A stretch of 64,000 nucleotides of DNA from Helianthus annuus (lineage: Eukaryota; Streptophyta; Magnoliopsida; Asterales; Asteraceae), in the NCBI RefSeq assembly GCF_002127325.2, contig NC_035436.2:18362205-18426204 (forward strand), in the 5' to 3' direction. Positions 11,149-22,337 of the stretch are shown here, one piece after another (the stretch's first letter is position 1; every line of letters begins with the position of its first letter). The translations under genes and the position numbers were made by a program. Under the pieces are notes generated by a model. That model was given only the letters and a program-made list of their open reading frames with translations. It did not search any database and was not told the origin of the DNA.

Positions 11149-12634
11149 TAAGGCTTAGGGTTCAAGGTTTACTAATACACAATGTTAGATTCGATAATTT
11201 TTCATAAACTTGGTAAAAAACGAGTCGAGCAAAAAGAACTACATTAAATAGTAAAGAAAACTTGAAACTTTTATGAGTCTTTTTTTACAAAGCTCTACAC
11301 AAACTTTTAATATAACTAGTGGCTTATGCTCGCGTGTTTGCGACAGTTTGGTTTTGAATAAACTCTATATTGAAAATTAGATATAATTAAGCGTGACAGA
11401 ATGGTATATACGAAATTTTAAAGAACATTATATTTGAAAAGAAACAAAATAAGTTGCATCTTATTACCGACGTTGTTCGTTAGGTATTAGTTGGTCCGTT
11501 TCAGTATTGGTACGAAACCGACAATTGATATAGCTTATGATACATAAAATGTATTATTTTGTACACAACTCAATTCGTTAGAGTACCCTTACTCGGTATA
11601 TGTTATGGTACAAAAAAATAGTTTATTTACAATAGTTTCATTTCACAAAAGGTTGCTATACATAACCCAAAGAATAAAGTTATTTCTACGTCGTTGGAAA
11701 ACTATAAAAATAGTACCGATACCGGTATTGATGTAGTCCGGTCGGTATCAACTTTGTTTGTCATGGTATCGGTACTGTACTGATACTCAATATGGCCAAT
11801 GGTACCAAAAAGATACAATTTTCGAACAAGTCTCCGCTTTTAACATAATGTATATTGGAATGTCGAGAGAAAAAATTTAACACCGTTGCGTATTCTGGTT
11901 TTTTAATTGGTAATGCTCGCAATTTATAAGAGAGAAATCAAAGTAATAAATAAATAGGTTATAAGCGTATATTATATAGAATATAAGCGGCGAAAAAGAA
12001 AATTAAAAATAATAATAAATTACTACTCACAAACAAAACATTTTACTATAAATAATATATGTGTTTTATCAATGTTAGAATGACGTTTAGTTAATTGATC
12101 TTAGAGCCGTATTTGTTTCGACAAATACTTTTCTTACATATCGTGTTTATAGATCACATTTATGATACGTAGTTAATCCTTTAATCAAACATGAGTCGTA
12201 TCACCTAATTCAACACCAACACCTTAATCATTCACCCAATAATTTTACCAACCAATCAATTTATCTTTCAATTATTCTTACACTTTTTTATTATCACATC
12301 ACAACCTTTTATATTTATTTTTCCTAACCACGTTATTTTTTGCTAAAATAAAACATTAAGCCTACAAACGACGACAAACAAACATATGCAATGTAGACGT
12401 CAGTGGCTTGCTCGTTTGTGAAGGCCACATCCCCAGTCTACGAGACCCACAAACACTACATTGCAATTGCTCTAAGGTTTCAAGTGAAGTATGATTTTGA
12501 TATTATAAGTTTTTTTTTTTCAATTGATCAAGTACTTACCATAGGCATTGATTTTTTTTTAAAAGGGCGGATATCAATGAAATAATAACTAACTTAAGCA
12601 ACCTGCTCAAGTTTGGGTACAGTACAAAAAAGGT
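11149..12634. other. AT-rich intergenic stretch
   Basis: No gene, terminal repeat or RNA feature that I can support. The short ORF at 12,403-12,585 has no recognisable content. Confidence 0.55.
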
Positions 12635-12900
12635 TTAAAATAGAAAACATACAACAGTCCTCTCTATGTGCATCATATAACAAAAGGATTGCTGATTAAC
12701 CTTGAATTCATTCCATAACTTCCGGTCTAGTTGCAATGATTCCGCCAGAGAGCTAACCCATAGATATGATAGAGCCTTTATCTCGCCAATTATCTTTAAG
12801 ATGTTGCGCGTCCTGCTGTTAAAAACCGTGTCGTTCCGTGCCTTCCATAATGCCCAGCACACGGTTGCCAACACCGTGTAGATTGCCTTTTTTCTCCGAC
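12635..12900 (-). pseudogene. 3' fragment of a LINE (L1-type) reverse-transcriptase ORF
   Basis: The minus-strand frame contains CWALWKARNDTVFNSR followed by IIGEIKALSYLWVSS. This closely fits the C-terminal region downstream of the reverse transcriptase in plant non-LTR retroelement ORF2 proteins. No RT core, endonuclease or poly(A) tail is visible, so it is a short 5'-truncated or eroded piece. The frame is open through the upstream residues to about 12,900 and ends in a stop before 12,635. Confidence 0.7.
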
Positions 12901-12930
12901 ACGTTAACTAAAGATTCTGGACAAACTCAA

Positions 12931-13059
12931 TTTTTTTTTGAACAGCAAAGGTTACATAATCCTTATTTCTAAATTACACCAAGTTTAGCTCATGTCAGGA
13001 ATTGAACCCTCGTCTCTTCCAAGAGCATAAAGCCTCTACCACCCCACCAAAGAGATGAT
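12931..13059 (-). mobile_element. tRNA-related SINE, minus strand (first of a pair)
   Basis: On the minus strand it shows an A-box-like GGGGTGGTAGAGGC and a B-box-like GGGTTCAATTCC, and ends in a poly(A) tract (T-run at 12,931). The flanks share aactcaa, a weak target duplication (12,924-12,930 and 13,068-13,074). Confidence 0.6.
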
Positions 13060-13074
13060 GGCGGGCGAACTCAA

Positions 13075-13306
13075 TTTTTTTTTTTGAACGGCAAATTTTG
13101 ATCACTAACGGACCACTAGAGTATTATCGTGCCACCAGCGAAACCACCCGATCATATCCATCTTCACTAGGCATAATGCCTATACACCAATTCAGGAGGA
13201 AACCCAATAAATATGAGAAAAACCCCATTGTGAGAATCGAACCCAGGACCAATTGATCCAAAGTCTTATCTCACCTCCAAGATACCACTAGGCTATAAAG
13301 CCATGG
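13075..13306 (-). mobile_element. tRNA-related SINE, minus strand, with 15-bp TSD
   Basis: The minus strand carries an A-box-like TAGCCTAGTGGTA (13,283-13,296) and a B-box GGGTTCGATTCTC (13,232-13,244), and ends in a poly(A) tract. It is flanked by a perfect 15-bp duplication, ggcgggcgaactcaa (13,060-13,074 and 13,307-13,321). Length 232 bp fits plant SINEs. Confidence 0.85.
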
Positions 13307-13321
13307 GGCGGGCGAACTCAA

Positions 13322-13904
13322 ATAGTTCCACAAATCTAATGTGAATATATTAGCTATTCATTAAATGTCTTTAGCTAAAATTAGATTAGACTAATTTGCA
13401 CTAATTACAATCAACAAATGCAGCTGTATAGTGTGTGAATGCATTTAAATTGACAAACAAAACAAATTAGTCAAATGTAGTTTTTTTTATTTATTTAAAT
13501 TGAAATAATAATATATTTGTAAATAAAAGTGGGTTAAGATGCCATGGGGTGAGGGGGCAGCAACAAGATGCTGGGTTGTCCTGATTGGATTAAATTAAGA
13601 AATTAATTGCGTCGCTTAAAGGGGACATGCTTGTGGGCCAGTGGTCCCACTGCTCAGGCTCAGTTTGATCCCTTCATCTCACCCACCATGTAATAAGTGT
13701 ATAATATTATTTTATATTTCAAGAATTAAATGTCACGTGTAAATAAATAATATAATACATTTTTAAATAAATAATATAATACATTTAATAATCAACGTTA
13801 ATTAATGTTAACAACTTAACATTTATATTCATTTTTATGATATGCCCAATGTGAACTTATCATGAAAAACTAACGAAACTAACACTACACCGTCCTCTTT
13901 TAAA
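13322..13904. other. AT-rich intergenic stretch
   Basis: No feature seen, apart from a short local duplication of an aataaataatataatacatt word near 13,745-13,785. Confidence 0.5.
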
Positions 13905-14100
13905 ACAAAGCTTCGTTCATCGTCTTCTTTATTTTCGATGGTAATTACTGTCGGTGATCTTAACTTTACGACGTCGCTTACTGTCGACATATCAGTCATC
14001 TTCTATAGCGAAGCCCCGTTACAATGTTATCCTTTTCATTTTTGATGGTAATTGCTGTCGGTGCCCTTAATTCCACGACGTCACTTACCTTTGACATAAT
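13905..14100. repeat. Diverged tandem duplication, period about 107 bp
   Basis: The block at 13,905-13,990 recurs at about 14,012-14,097; for example gatggtaattactgtcggtg matches gatggtaattgctgtcggtg. Two copies only. Confidence 0.7.
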
Positions 14101-14640
14101 AATATGCTCCTGGGACCGTGTAACATAACATTGAGGACATTGGGGGTATCCTATCATCCGCAAAGGGGGCACGTGCTAAACTCTACGTGATAATGACCTA
14201 TGGTAAAAAGAGATGAAAACTAACAGGAGTACCTTGTATAAAAATGCTTTGTTATGATGCATTGTAATTAACATACATATCAAAACATTTGCTTAAGTTA
14301 CACACACCATGAAAAACATGACCAATGCATATAATTAATTACTTTTGTTTGCTACGCAAAATTTGAAAAGATAAAAACCTGAGTTTGTTTATCCAGATTT
14401 AAGAAAAGTTTAAAACAACAAATAACTATACTATTATCTTAATCACAAAAACTACACATTATGCAACTGATTAGGTTCTACAAGACCGTGGGGTATGGTC
14501 CGGCTTGGGTTGGGAGCATGAGTTGACACATGGAGTTCGAGCTCCCCCACCGGTGAGTGACGTGTCCGTGGGGTATGGCGGGGCTTGGGTTGGGGCGTGG
14601 CTTGGCAGTTTATTAAAAAAAATTACAAAAAATAAAAAAA
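14101..14640. other. Intergenic stretch with a GC-rich transposon-like end
   Basis: 14,490-14,610 is unusually G-rich with two copies of ccgtggggtatgg/c followed by ggcttgggttggg. It resembles the terminal part of a DNA transposon, but I cannot identify a matching inverted end. Confidence 0.35.
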
Positions 14641-14659
14641 TACACACAACATTAAAAAA

Positions 14660-14835
14660 AAGCCTAAAATTTTATTAAATTCTTAAAACGATTACAAAAT
14701 AAAAAAAACCTAAAAACGATTACAAAATAAAAAAAACCTAAAAATTACAAAAAAACCTAAAAACGATTACAAAATAAAAAAAACCTAAAAATTACAAAAA
14801 ACCTAAAAACGATTACAAAATAAAAAAAAACCTAG
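14660..14835. repeat. A-rich short tandem repeat
   Basis: Alternating copies of aacgattacaaaataaaaaaaacct and aaaattacaaaaaacct make an irregular array with a period of about 25-45 bp. Confidence 0.75.
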
Positions 14836-14845
14836 AGCGTTAGGT

Positions 14846-15005
14846 AAATTTCAAAAAGCGCGAGCTTGTCGAACGGCTTTCACTCCTTGCCCGAAATTCA
14901 ATGTTCGCCACCGCCACCTGGTCCTCGTGGTTTAACTCACCGCTCAGAACAGCTTCATAGTAGGCTTTGAAACGATCAAGCTTGGGCCGTAGCTCGCGCT
15001 ATTTA
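14846..15005 (-). pseudogene. Short coding-like remnant, probably transposon-derived
   Basis: A minus-strand frame reads KLDRFKAYYEAVLSGEL followed by NHEDQVAVANIEFRAR and a charged serine-rich tail to a stop. Directly adjacent A-rich repeats and the GC-rich block suggest the end of a DNA transposon ORF. I cannot name the family. Confidence 0.25.
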
Positions 15006-15010
15006 TGTTG

Positions 15011-15626
15011 GCACGCGTTTTAGTTGTGCCGGTCATAAAAGGAACCCGTATACATATTACTATTAGCGCTAGATACATCAACCGTAATTTTAACATACTT
15101 AAAATTGTTTAACATAATCACGACCCATACAACTCAGTTATCTAAATGAGACAAATAATATGTAATCGAGTCATAAATGGGTTAAACAAGTTGTCTTATA
15201 GTATATGTTTATTATAATCTTAAACATGTTTACATTTCAACTTGTGGGAATGATACATGTTAATCAAATCATGACTCGTTTAATCAAACAAGTCGGATAT
15301 AACCTAAAATATGATTGTTTTTGTGTAGTCACCATCATTACATACGTGTCAAACAAGTTTTTCTTCAAATAATTAAATACATAGACGCCTATTAGTCACT
15401 AATTACTCTGAATAAACTGCTACATATAAGCTAATAGATCGTGACACACGAAAATCACTTCAACTTACACTAACTAATAACACGCCAAGTTTTAGTTTAA
15501 ATATTGTAAATTCACATCACATCCCTATACACGTAATATGTGTGAATTAAAGAAAAAAATGTGTGAAAATTTTAAAATCAACTAAAAATGTTAATATCAA
15601 GATGTAAACACCACAATAAAAATAAA
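15011..15626. other. Intergenic stretch upstream of the ARF2 promoter
   Basis: AT-rich, no coding sequence or terminal repeats recognised. Confidence 0.5.

Positions 15627-15710
<84 letters not shown>
15627..15710. repeat. (AAT)n microsatellite, about 27 units
   Basis: An uninterrupted AAT trinucleotide run about 0.9 kb upstream of the ARF2 start codon. Likely length-polymorphic. Confidence 0.95.
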
Positions 15711-15711
<1 letters not shown>

Positions 15712-16005
15712 CAAGATTAGGTCTTTTCGTAATTAACACGGAATTCAATGGTTGTTAGAAAAATATGTTGATTTTTGTGGACAGAGAAATACAAGGAATA
15801 ATGGGACATCTTCCCTTGACCAAGCAAAAAGCCAAAATACGATATCGTTTTGGATTTGGTTCATCACCCATTAAAAAACCCGGTTCAGTAACCGGCAATA
15901 ACCGGTCACTACTTGGACCACTTGTTGAAATTACTGCAAAAACCGGTTCTAACCTCCAACCATTCAATGAATATCTTTCCTTGCTCTGAGAATCTCCATA
16001 ATTTA

Positions 16006-16574
16006 GAGAGAGAAAATCCGTTTGATGATTGATGTAGATGTTACGGAAGCTGTTTGATGTTGAATTTGCTCATTTGATGCAAGTTCGTCGGTGATTTGTG
16101 CTGAAATTGTATTGATCTGGCGTGATTTCGGTCGAATTCTAAGGTTCTAGTGAGAGAAACGGTTTGATTGTTGGTTTAGATGTTTCGGAAGCTTCGCGGT
16201 GTTGAATTTGTTCAGTTATTGCAAGTTTGAAGGTGTGTTGTGCTGAAATTGTGTTGATCTGGTGTGATTTCGGTCGAATTCTGGGGTTTTAGTGAGAGAA
16301 ACTGTTTGATTGTTGGTTTACATGTTTCGGAAGCTGCTCGGTGTTGAATTTGTTCGGTTATTGCAAGTTTGAAGGTGTTTTGTACTGAAATTGTGTTGAT
16401 CTGGTATGATTTCGGTCAAATTCTAGGGTTTTAGTGAGAGAATCGTGTTGATTGTTGTTTAGACGTTTCGGAAGCTGCTCGGTGTTGAATTTGTTCAGTT
16501 ATTGTACGTTTGAAGGTATTTTGAACAAAAATTGAGTGATCTGTGGTGATTATAGGTAGAATGTTAGGGTTTTG
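16006..16574 (+). repeat. 142-bp tandem repeat, 4 copies, in the ARF2 leader/promoter
   Basis: Units start with GTGAGAGAAAC or close variants near 16,006, 16,150, 16,292 and 16,434, with the next start-like word at 16,574. Each contains a GTTTCGGAAGCT-like word, TGTTGAATTTGTTC, GAAGGTGTTTTG and TGATTTCGGTC. Copies are slightly diverged. The array ends about 40 bp before the ARF2 start codon and carries several upstream ATGs, so if transcribed it adds short upstream ORFs to the leader. Confidence 0.85.
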
Positions 16575-16612
16575 TTGAGAGATCTGTGTTGAGAGTCGTT
16601 TATCGTTGTGAA

Positions 16613-19600
16613 ATGACGTCATCAGAGGTTAATAACATGAGAGGAGACAGAGACGCGTTTTCTCTCTCTGGTTTTAGCGACAAAAACGACGCCGTAGGTG
16701 ATTCGAGAACTGTTCCGGTGGCTGCCGGTGCCGGAAAAGGTACTTATCGGAGTTTTTGACGGATTAATTAGGTTTCATTTCCATTTACGAGTAATTAATC
16801 GTTTTCTATCTTATTTTTGCTTAGCTGATGCGGATGAGGCTATTTACAAAGAGTTATGGCGAGCTTGTGCTGGTCCGCTCGTTACCGTGCCTCAAGAACA
16901 GGAGCTCGTGTTCTACTTTCCTCAAGGACACATAGAACAGGTTCAGTTTTATTGATTTTTGCGGTAAATTGTCTGGATATGTGTGAATCGAATTTCGATA
17001 TACGGATATAGTCACTGTTGATTATATTGTTTATAGTTAGTATTGATTATATTGATAATATTTTGTTTATATTTACAGGTTGAGGCTTCAACTAATCAGG
17101 TAGCGGAACAACAGATGCCGATGTATAACCTTCCGTCGAAGATCCTCTGCCGTGTTATGAACGTGCATTTAAGGGTAAAATTGTTTAAGATTATTAAATT
17201 TGATGTTTGTGGTTAGCCGGTAGGCCATTTATTGTTTTTTTAATAACATTTATAGTATTGTGTTTGTAGGCTGAATTAGAGTCGGATGAGGTGTTCGCTC
17301 AAATAACTTTGATGCCTGAAGCTAATGTGAGTTTGTTTACCTTTTGAGTAGTTAATCAATTTGGTATGTATTTGTGTAGTTGGTATTTGAATAATAATAA
17401 TAATTTATTTACAATGAAATTTCGGAACAGCAAATGTATATGTGTAGTTGGTATTTGAATAATAATAATAATAATTTATTTACAATGAAATTTCGAACAG
17501 CAAGATGAAAATGCTGTTGAGAAGAAAACAACACCACCTGCCCAGACTAGGTTTCATGTGCACTCGTTTTGCAAGACTTTGACTGCTTCTGATACAAGTA
17601 CTCATGGTGGTTTTTCTGTTTTGAGACGCCATGCTGATGAATGTCTTCCACCATTGGTTAGTACCTTACCCTGTAAAGATTAATATTATTCTGTTTAAAT
17701 TCAGTTTTGTTCTAAATTTCATAAACCTAAAATGATCATCTGGTTTTGTGATAGGACATGTCAAGGCAGCCTCCAACACAGGAGCTGGAAGCCAAGGATT
17801 TGCATGGAAACGAATGGCGTTTCAGGCACATATTTCGAGGTAATTGGCAGCTTCTTGTAGAGTTTGATTTCGTATAATTTGATTTATATTTAGCATGTAT
17901 AATTAAGGTTGAATTAACTAACTATCGAATTTGGAGCTAGTTTTTGTTTGTTATTATACATAAATTATTCAACCAAGTATGCCTCTGCCCTTTTAATTCA
18001 TGTAACTCATACTTTGTCAATATTAGGTCAACCAAGAAGGCATCTGCTTCAAAGTGGATGGAGCGTCTTTGTTAGTTCTAAAAGGCTCGTTGCAGGTGAC
18101 GCCTTTATATTCTTAAGGTAATAATAGATCACACATCAATCATATCCATTTTCTTTTTTCATTATTAACTTTTATCTACTTTGTTAAATACCTGACAAGT
18201 AACCGTGATATACAGAGGTGAAAATGGAGATCTTCGTGTGGGAGTAAGACGTGCAATGAGACAACAGGCAAACGTGCCATCATCTGTCATATCCAGTCAT
18301 AGCATGCATCTTGGTGTTCTTGCCACAGCATGGCATGCCGTCCAAACAGGAACAATATTTACAGTCTATTACAAGCCTCGGTATGTGATCAATACAACGC
18401 TTAAAACTGGTTCAGGTTGAAGCTGGTCAGTTTAGACATGCCAAAACGTATTGGTTTCGGTTACCCACAACTCTTTTTTGTTCATTTTAATGAATATATT
18501 ACGTGTTAAGTCTGAATAAAAATATCTATCTATTACAATAATAAGCTAAAATCTTTGAGTAACATGAATTAAGAAGTCTAATGTTCTTGTCAAGCCCTCA
18601 ATGGGAGCATGATATTATGTATTCTCTCACTCTCAATGTTCTTTTTTTGTCCCTAAACAACCCGTTATATGTAAATTTAGCTAATCCTTTGGGGGCGTAT
18701 GTTTTTTTTTTAAATTCAGTTATTGTCCCAGTATTTACATCATTTTCTTTTTAAAATGTAAATTGCTTTAGGACAAGCCCTGCAGAGTTCATTATTCCAT
18801 ATGATCGGTACATGGAGTCTATGAAAAACAACTACTCCATAGGTATGAGATTCAAAATGAAGTTTGAAGGTGAAGAAGCTCCAGAACAAAGGTATATATA
18901 GCTATTGGAATTTGCTCTTTATTTTTCCCGTAATTGCTTTTCTTTTCCCCAAAGTGTGACATAATAGACATAATAATCTATTTGATCATGTAGATTTACT
19001 GGAACCGTTGTTGGGATTGAAGAGTCTGATCCAAAGACTTGGCCTGATTCTAAGTGGGGATGCTTGAAGGTATTACAATATTATTTAATCATATTTATCA
19101 CTTAGTGTGGTTTGTCATATTGTCATGCAATTATAGTTTTTGTATTATTTTATTTTTATAGGTAAGATGGGATGAAACATCGACTATTCCTCGTCCAGAG
19201 AGAGTGTCACCATGGCAAATAGAGCCCGCACACTGCCCACCTGCAATAAATCCGCTTCCGGTACATAAACAAAAACGGCCTCGACCAACAAGCATGTTGC
19301 CTTCATCTCCTGATTCTTCGGTTCTTACAAGAGAAGGTATCCACGTTGACCCATTTACTTATGAAAGGGTGGACTTGAGTTATTATTATTCTCTAACTGG
19401 TGAACATACATAATAAGCAAAAAAGGAAACAAGTCAAATAGCCCAACAGGTAGAAAGTTGCTAAAAATGTATTTTTGCTTTTTAGCTGTATATAATTTCC
19501 TAAATTGTTTTACTCAAGTGTTAGATTATTATTGAAATATTATAGGATTGTAATCATGGTTATCAGACTAATTACTTATTAATAAGTTTTGGACAAAAGT

Positions 19601-21993
19601 GTTGACCCTTACAAAAGAGTAAAATGTCATTTTTTGTCCCTGAGGTTTGTCCATCCAAAAGGTTTGAAATCTTGTCATTTTCTTCCGGCTCGTTAACTCC
19701 ATCCATAATTCTCCGTTAAGTCAGGGTATTTCCGCCTTTTTTGTCAACTTAAAGGGCAATTCGGTCTTTTTCACTTTATGTAAAAAGACCGAATACCTCT
19801 GAAAAAGGCCGAATTTCCCTTTAAGTTAATAAAAAAGACGGAAATACCCCTGACTTAACGGAAAAAAACTGGATGGAGTTAACGAGCCGAATGAAAATGG
19901 CAAGATTTCAAACCTTTTGGAGCCCGTTACACAACCTGTCTGAATTCTGGAATCCCCCTTTTGTCACGTATAGTCATGATGGATCTATTAGAAATGGATT
20001 TTTATTCTCAATAAGGTAATTTAATATCAGGTTCGTCAAGGGCGTTTGTGGCAGACCCTTCACCTGCAAGTGCATTTTCAAGGGTTTTGCAAGGACAAGA
20101 ATCGCCAGCATCAAGAGTCCTTTTTGCAGAGAGTAACGAATCAGATTCATGTGGTAGGCCCATTCAATGGCCATCTTCACTAATAATAGATGAAAACGAC
20201 AAAACCAGCCCTGTATCTGTCTCTGTCTCACAACGTTACACAGGAATGGATAAGGTGTCCTTCGGAAGGCCCAATGAAACCTATTTCACAGATCTACTAT
20301 CGGGCTTTGGATCCTCACCTGGTCAAAGTCAAACCGAAGGAAAATTCAACCTACAGTCAAACCCAAACCCGTGGTCAACCCCGCCTTCCAATCTCTCTCT
20401 CAACTTAATGGGCTCCACCATGAAAGGTGCTTTTGGCGAGTACTCTGTTCATAGTAATCCACGGGGTAACGAGCAGCCACTTGGAAAGTGGCTAATGCCG
20501 CCGCCACATACTTCATATCTACAAATTGCGAAATCGCCACTGGCTCAGCAAAATGAGGTTAGGAAACCGGAAGATGGAAACTGTAAGATATTTGGTGTAC
20601 CCTTTGGTAATAAGGTTGCTTCAGAGACACAGCAAGCGGCAAAATTACAACAATACCCCTCGTTTGAATCTGGGCAGCTATCTGAACAGTCCTCAGGTCT
20701 GAAAGTTATTGGTAATACACCAGGTGGTAAAGAGATGGATAAACAATACCAAAATTCTCAGTCACAACCAAAAGTCAACCTTGGTGTTTCACCTAGGAGT
20801 TGTACAAAGGTATGGGTTGTACTATATGCTGAGGTGGCAACTTCGATTGATTTTGTAACATAGATAAAATAGTGGGTGTTGGTATTGGTTGTATTATCTT
20901 CTTGGTATACTGACGTACATTTCTATATTCTTTTCAGGTTCATAAGCAGGGGATTGCCCTTGGTAGGTCTCTGGATCTTACTAAGTTCAACAACTACGAA
21001 GAACTGATTGCTGAATTAGATGAGTTATTTGAGTTCAATGGTGAACTAAAAACCTGCAACAAGACTTGGCTGGTTGTGTACACAGACGACGAGGGTGACA
21101 TGATGCTTGTTGGAGATGATCCATGGCAGTAAGAAATTCTATCACAATTTTTTTTTATAATCTAAATTGAATCTGCAGTTTCAACCCAACCTTACCCACA
21201 TCTCTTAACACGTCACACGGGTAAAATTAAAAAAATAAATAAAAAGGAAACTGTCCAAAAAGAAATTAAAAGATAGGATATTATTAAAATAGGAGTTAGG
21301 TTCCGGTACAAAGGGGTCTTAACATACAAATTGGCTTAACGTAAGACGTGGAGGGGATTTTTTTCTCATTTTATTAAGCACGTATTTTAGTCCCAGATTC
21401 TCAAAAGAAGATTTTTTTATTTTTTTATTTTTTGTGTAAATAACACTAGTAGAGTAATTATAATTACCCTAGGGTAATTACACATAATTACTCTACTAGA
21501 GTAAGTACACGATTTTTTTTTTTCTTTGCAACTAAACATCATGCTTTAAGTAGACGGGAACAAAAATTCAAAAACAATCCCCTCCTTCACTTCTCATTTC
21601 AAGGCCATTTTGAATGTTAAGACCATTTGTATTTGATCCTTACACATTAAAATAGTTATAATTGTTTAAAGGAATTGAAACACATGGACAACGGTCGTTT
21701 TGGGTCAACCTGACGTGTCTTGACTCATTAATCAACGCACTCTTCCTGCTCGTTTTCCTACCTCCAATCCAAACATATTCTCACTCGTGTCGTTTCCATG
21801 TATTATTTTCTTGTTTATCAGGGAATTTTGTGGAATGGTGCGTAAGATTTTTATATACACAAGAGAGGAGGTTCAGAGGATGAATCTCGGGACTTTAAAC
21901 TCGAGGGGCGAGGACGACTCATCGATTGCAGAAGCCGTAGATGGTAGGGACACTAGGGCTGTTCCATCATCTTCTAGTCCTGAACACGCATAG
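16613..21993 (+). CDS. ARF2: Auxin response factor 2 (ARF2-type repressor ARF), 14 exons, 801 aa
   Basis: Nuclear transcription factor that binds auxin response elements; the ARF2 clade represses auxin-responsive genes. Exons: 16613-16739, 16825-16940, 17079-17174, 17270-17326, 17501-17656, 17755-17839, 18027-18117, 18216-18380, 18772-18891, 18994-19069, 19162-19336, 20031-20809, 20938-21128, 21822-21993. All introns are GT-AG, and the joined exons (2406 nt) keep one open frame ending TAG. In order: a dimerisation/B3 DNA-binding region ([19 protein letters not shown], then [20 protein letters not shown]), an auxin-response middle domain, a Ser/Pro-rich repressor-type linker with an EAR-like LSLNL and a KIFGVPF motif, and a C-terminal PB1 domain ([25 protein letters not shown]). 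The start codon gives [11 protein letters not shown], like known ARF2 N-termini. Length is slightly below the roughly 850 aa typical of ARF2. Intron 11 holds a MITE. Orthology to ARF2 is judged from the full-length motif order. Confidence 0.95.
17362..17501 (+). repeat. Tandem duplication in ARF2 intron 4 including the splice acceptor
   Basis: A block of about 69 bp (TGTGTAGTTGG…AAT repeats…ttcggaacagcaa) is duplicated head to tail. The second copy supplies the acceptor used for exon 5 (ttcgaacag, exon from 17,501). The first copy retains a decoy acceptor ending at 17,430. Use of the decoy would add 70 nt and shift the frame. Confidence 0.85.
19655..19920. mobile_element. Fold-back MITE in ARF2 intron 11
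   Basis: The two halves of this 266-bp stretch are inverted copies, starting CCAAAAGGTTTGAAATCTTG and ending with its near reverse complement. It lies inside the 694-bp intron between exons 11 and 12 and would form a long hairpin in the pre-mRNA. No clear TSD was found, and the outer left sequence (tttttgtccctgaggtttgtcc) hints that the right end is truncated. Confidence 0.75.
20081..20101 (+). promoter_or_regulatory. Candidate TAS3 tasiARF target site in ARF2 exon 12
   Basis: The 21 nt encoding the conserved RVLQGQE peptide correspond to the site where TAS3-derived tasiARF pairs with ARF2/3/4 transcripts. Aligned to the known small RNA as I recall it, the site pairs except for an A:A mismatch opposite small-RNA position 7 and an end mismatch at 21, with G:U pairs at 13 and 16. 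ARF2-4 regulation by tasiARF is established; effectiveness here is inference. Confidence 0.6.
21446..21499. repeat. 54-bp near-perfect palindrome in ARF2 intron 13
   Basis: Begins CTAGTAGAGTAATTA and ends TAATTACTCTACTAG, with CCCTAGGG near the centre. It could extrude as a cruciform or form an RNA hairpin in the intron. Confidence 0.85.
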
Positions 21994-22059
21994 GTTTTTA
22001 ATAACTATATCTAGGTAACTATCTCCATTCTTTCTATTTTAGCAGATTGTGCATATGAT

Positions 22060-22217
22060 CAGTGGCGGACCCAGAAATTATTTGCTGGGGGTGCGGATGA
22101 GGTGTTCAACCATATTTTCAAGGGGTGCGGTCGGGATTTTTGCCTAAAATATACACTAAATTTTTTTTTTCAAGGGGTGCGGCCGCCCACCCTGACCACT
22201 ATGTAGGTCCGCCCCTG
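22060..22217. mobile_element. hAT-type MITE (158 bp) just downstream of ARF2
   Basis: Ends CAGTGGCGGACC… and …GGTCCGCCCCTG are inverted repeats with a perfect 8-bp target duplication, catatgat (22,052-22,059 and 22,218-22,225). It starts 66 bp after the ARF2 stop codon, so it very probably lies in the 3' UTR. No coding sequence. Confidence 0.9.
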
Positions 22218-22337
22218 CATATGATATCTTGCATTAAGTATACAGAATCAGTTATAAGTAGATAACTGTAAGAACCACATGCACATGTCAGTTCAGCACT
22301 ACGTACAAGTGTTTATGTGGTTCTTTACTTAAAGTTA

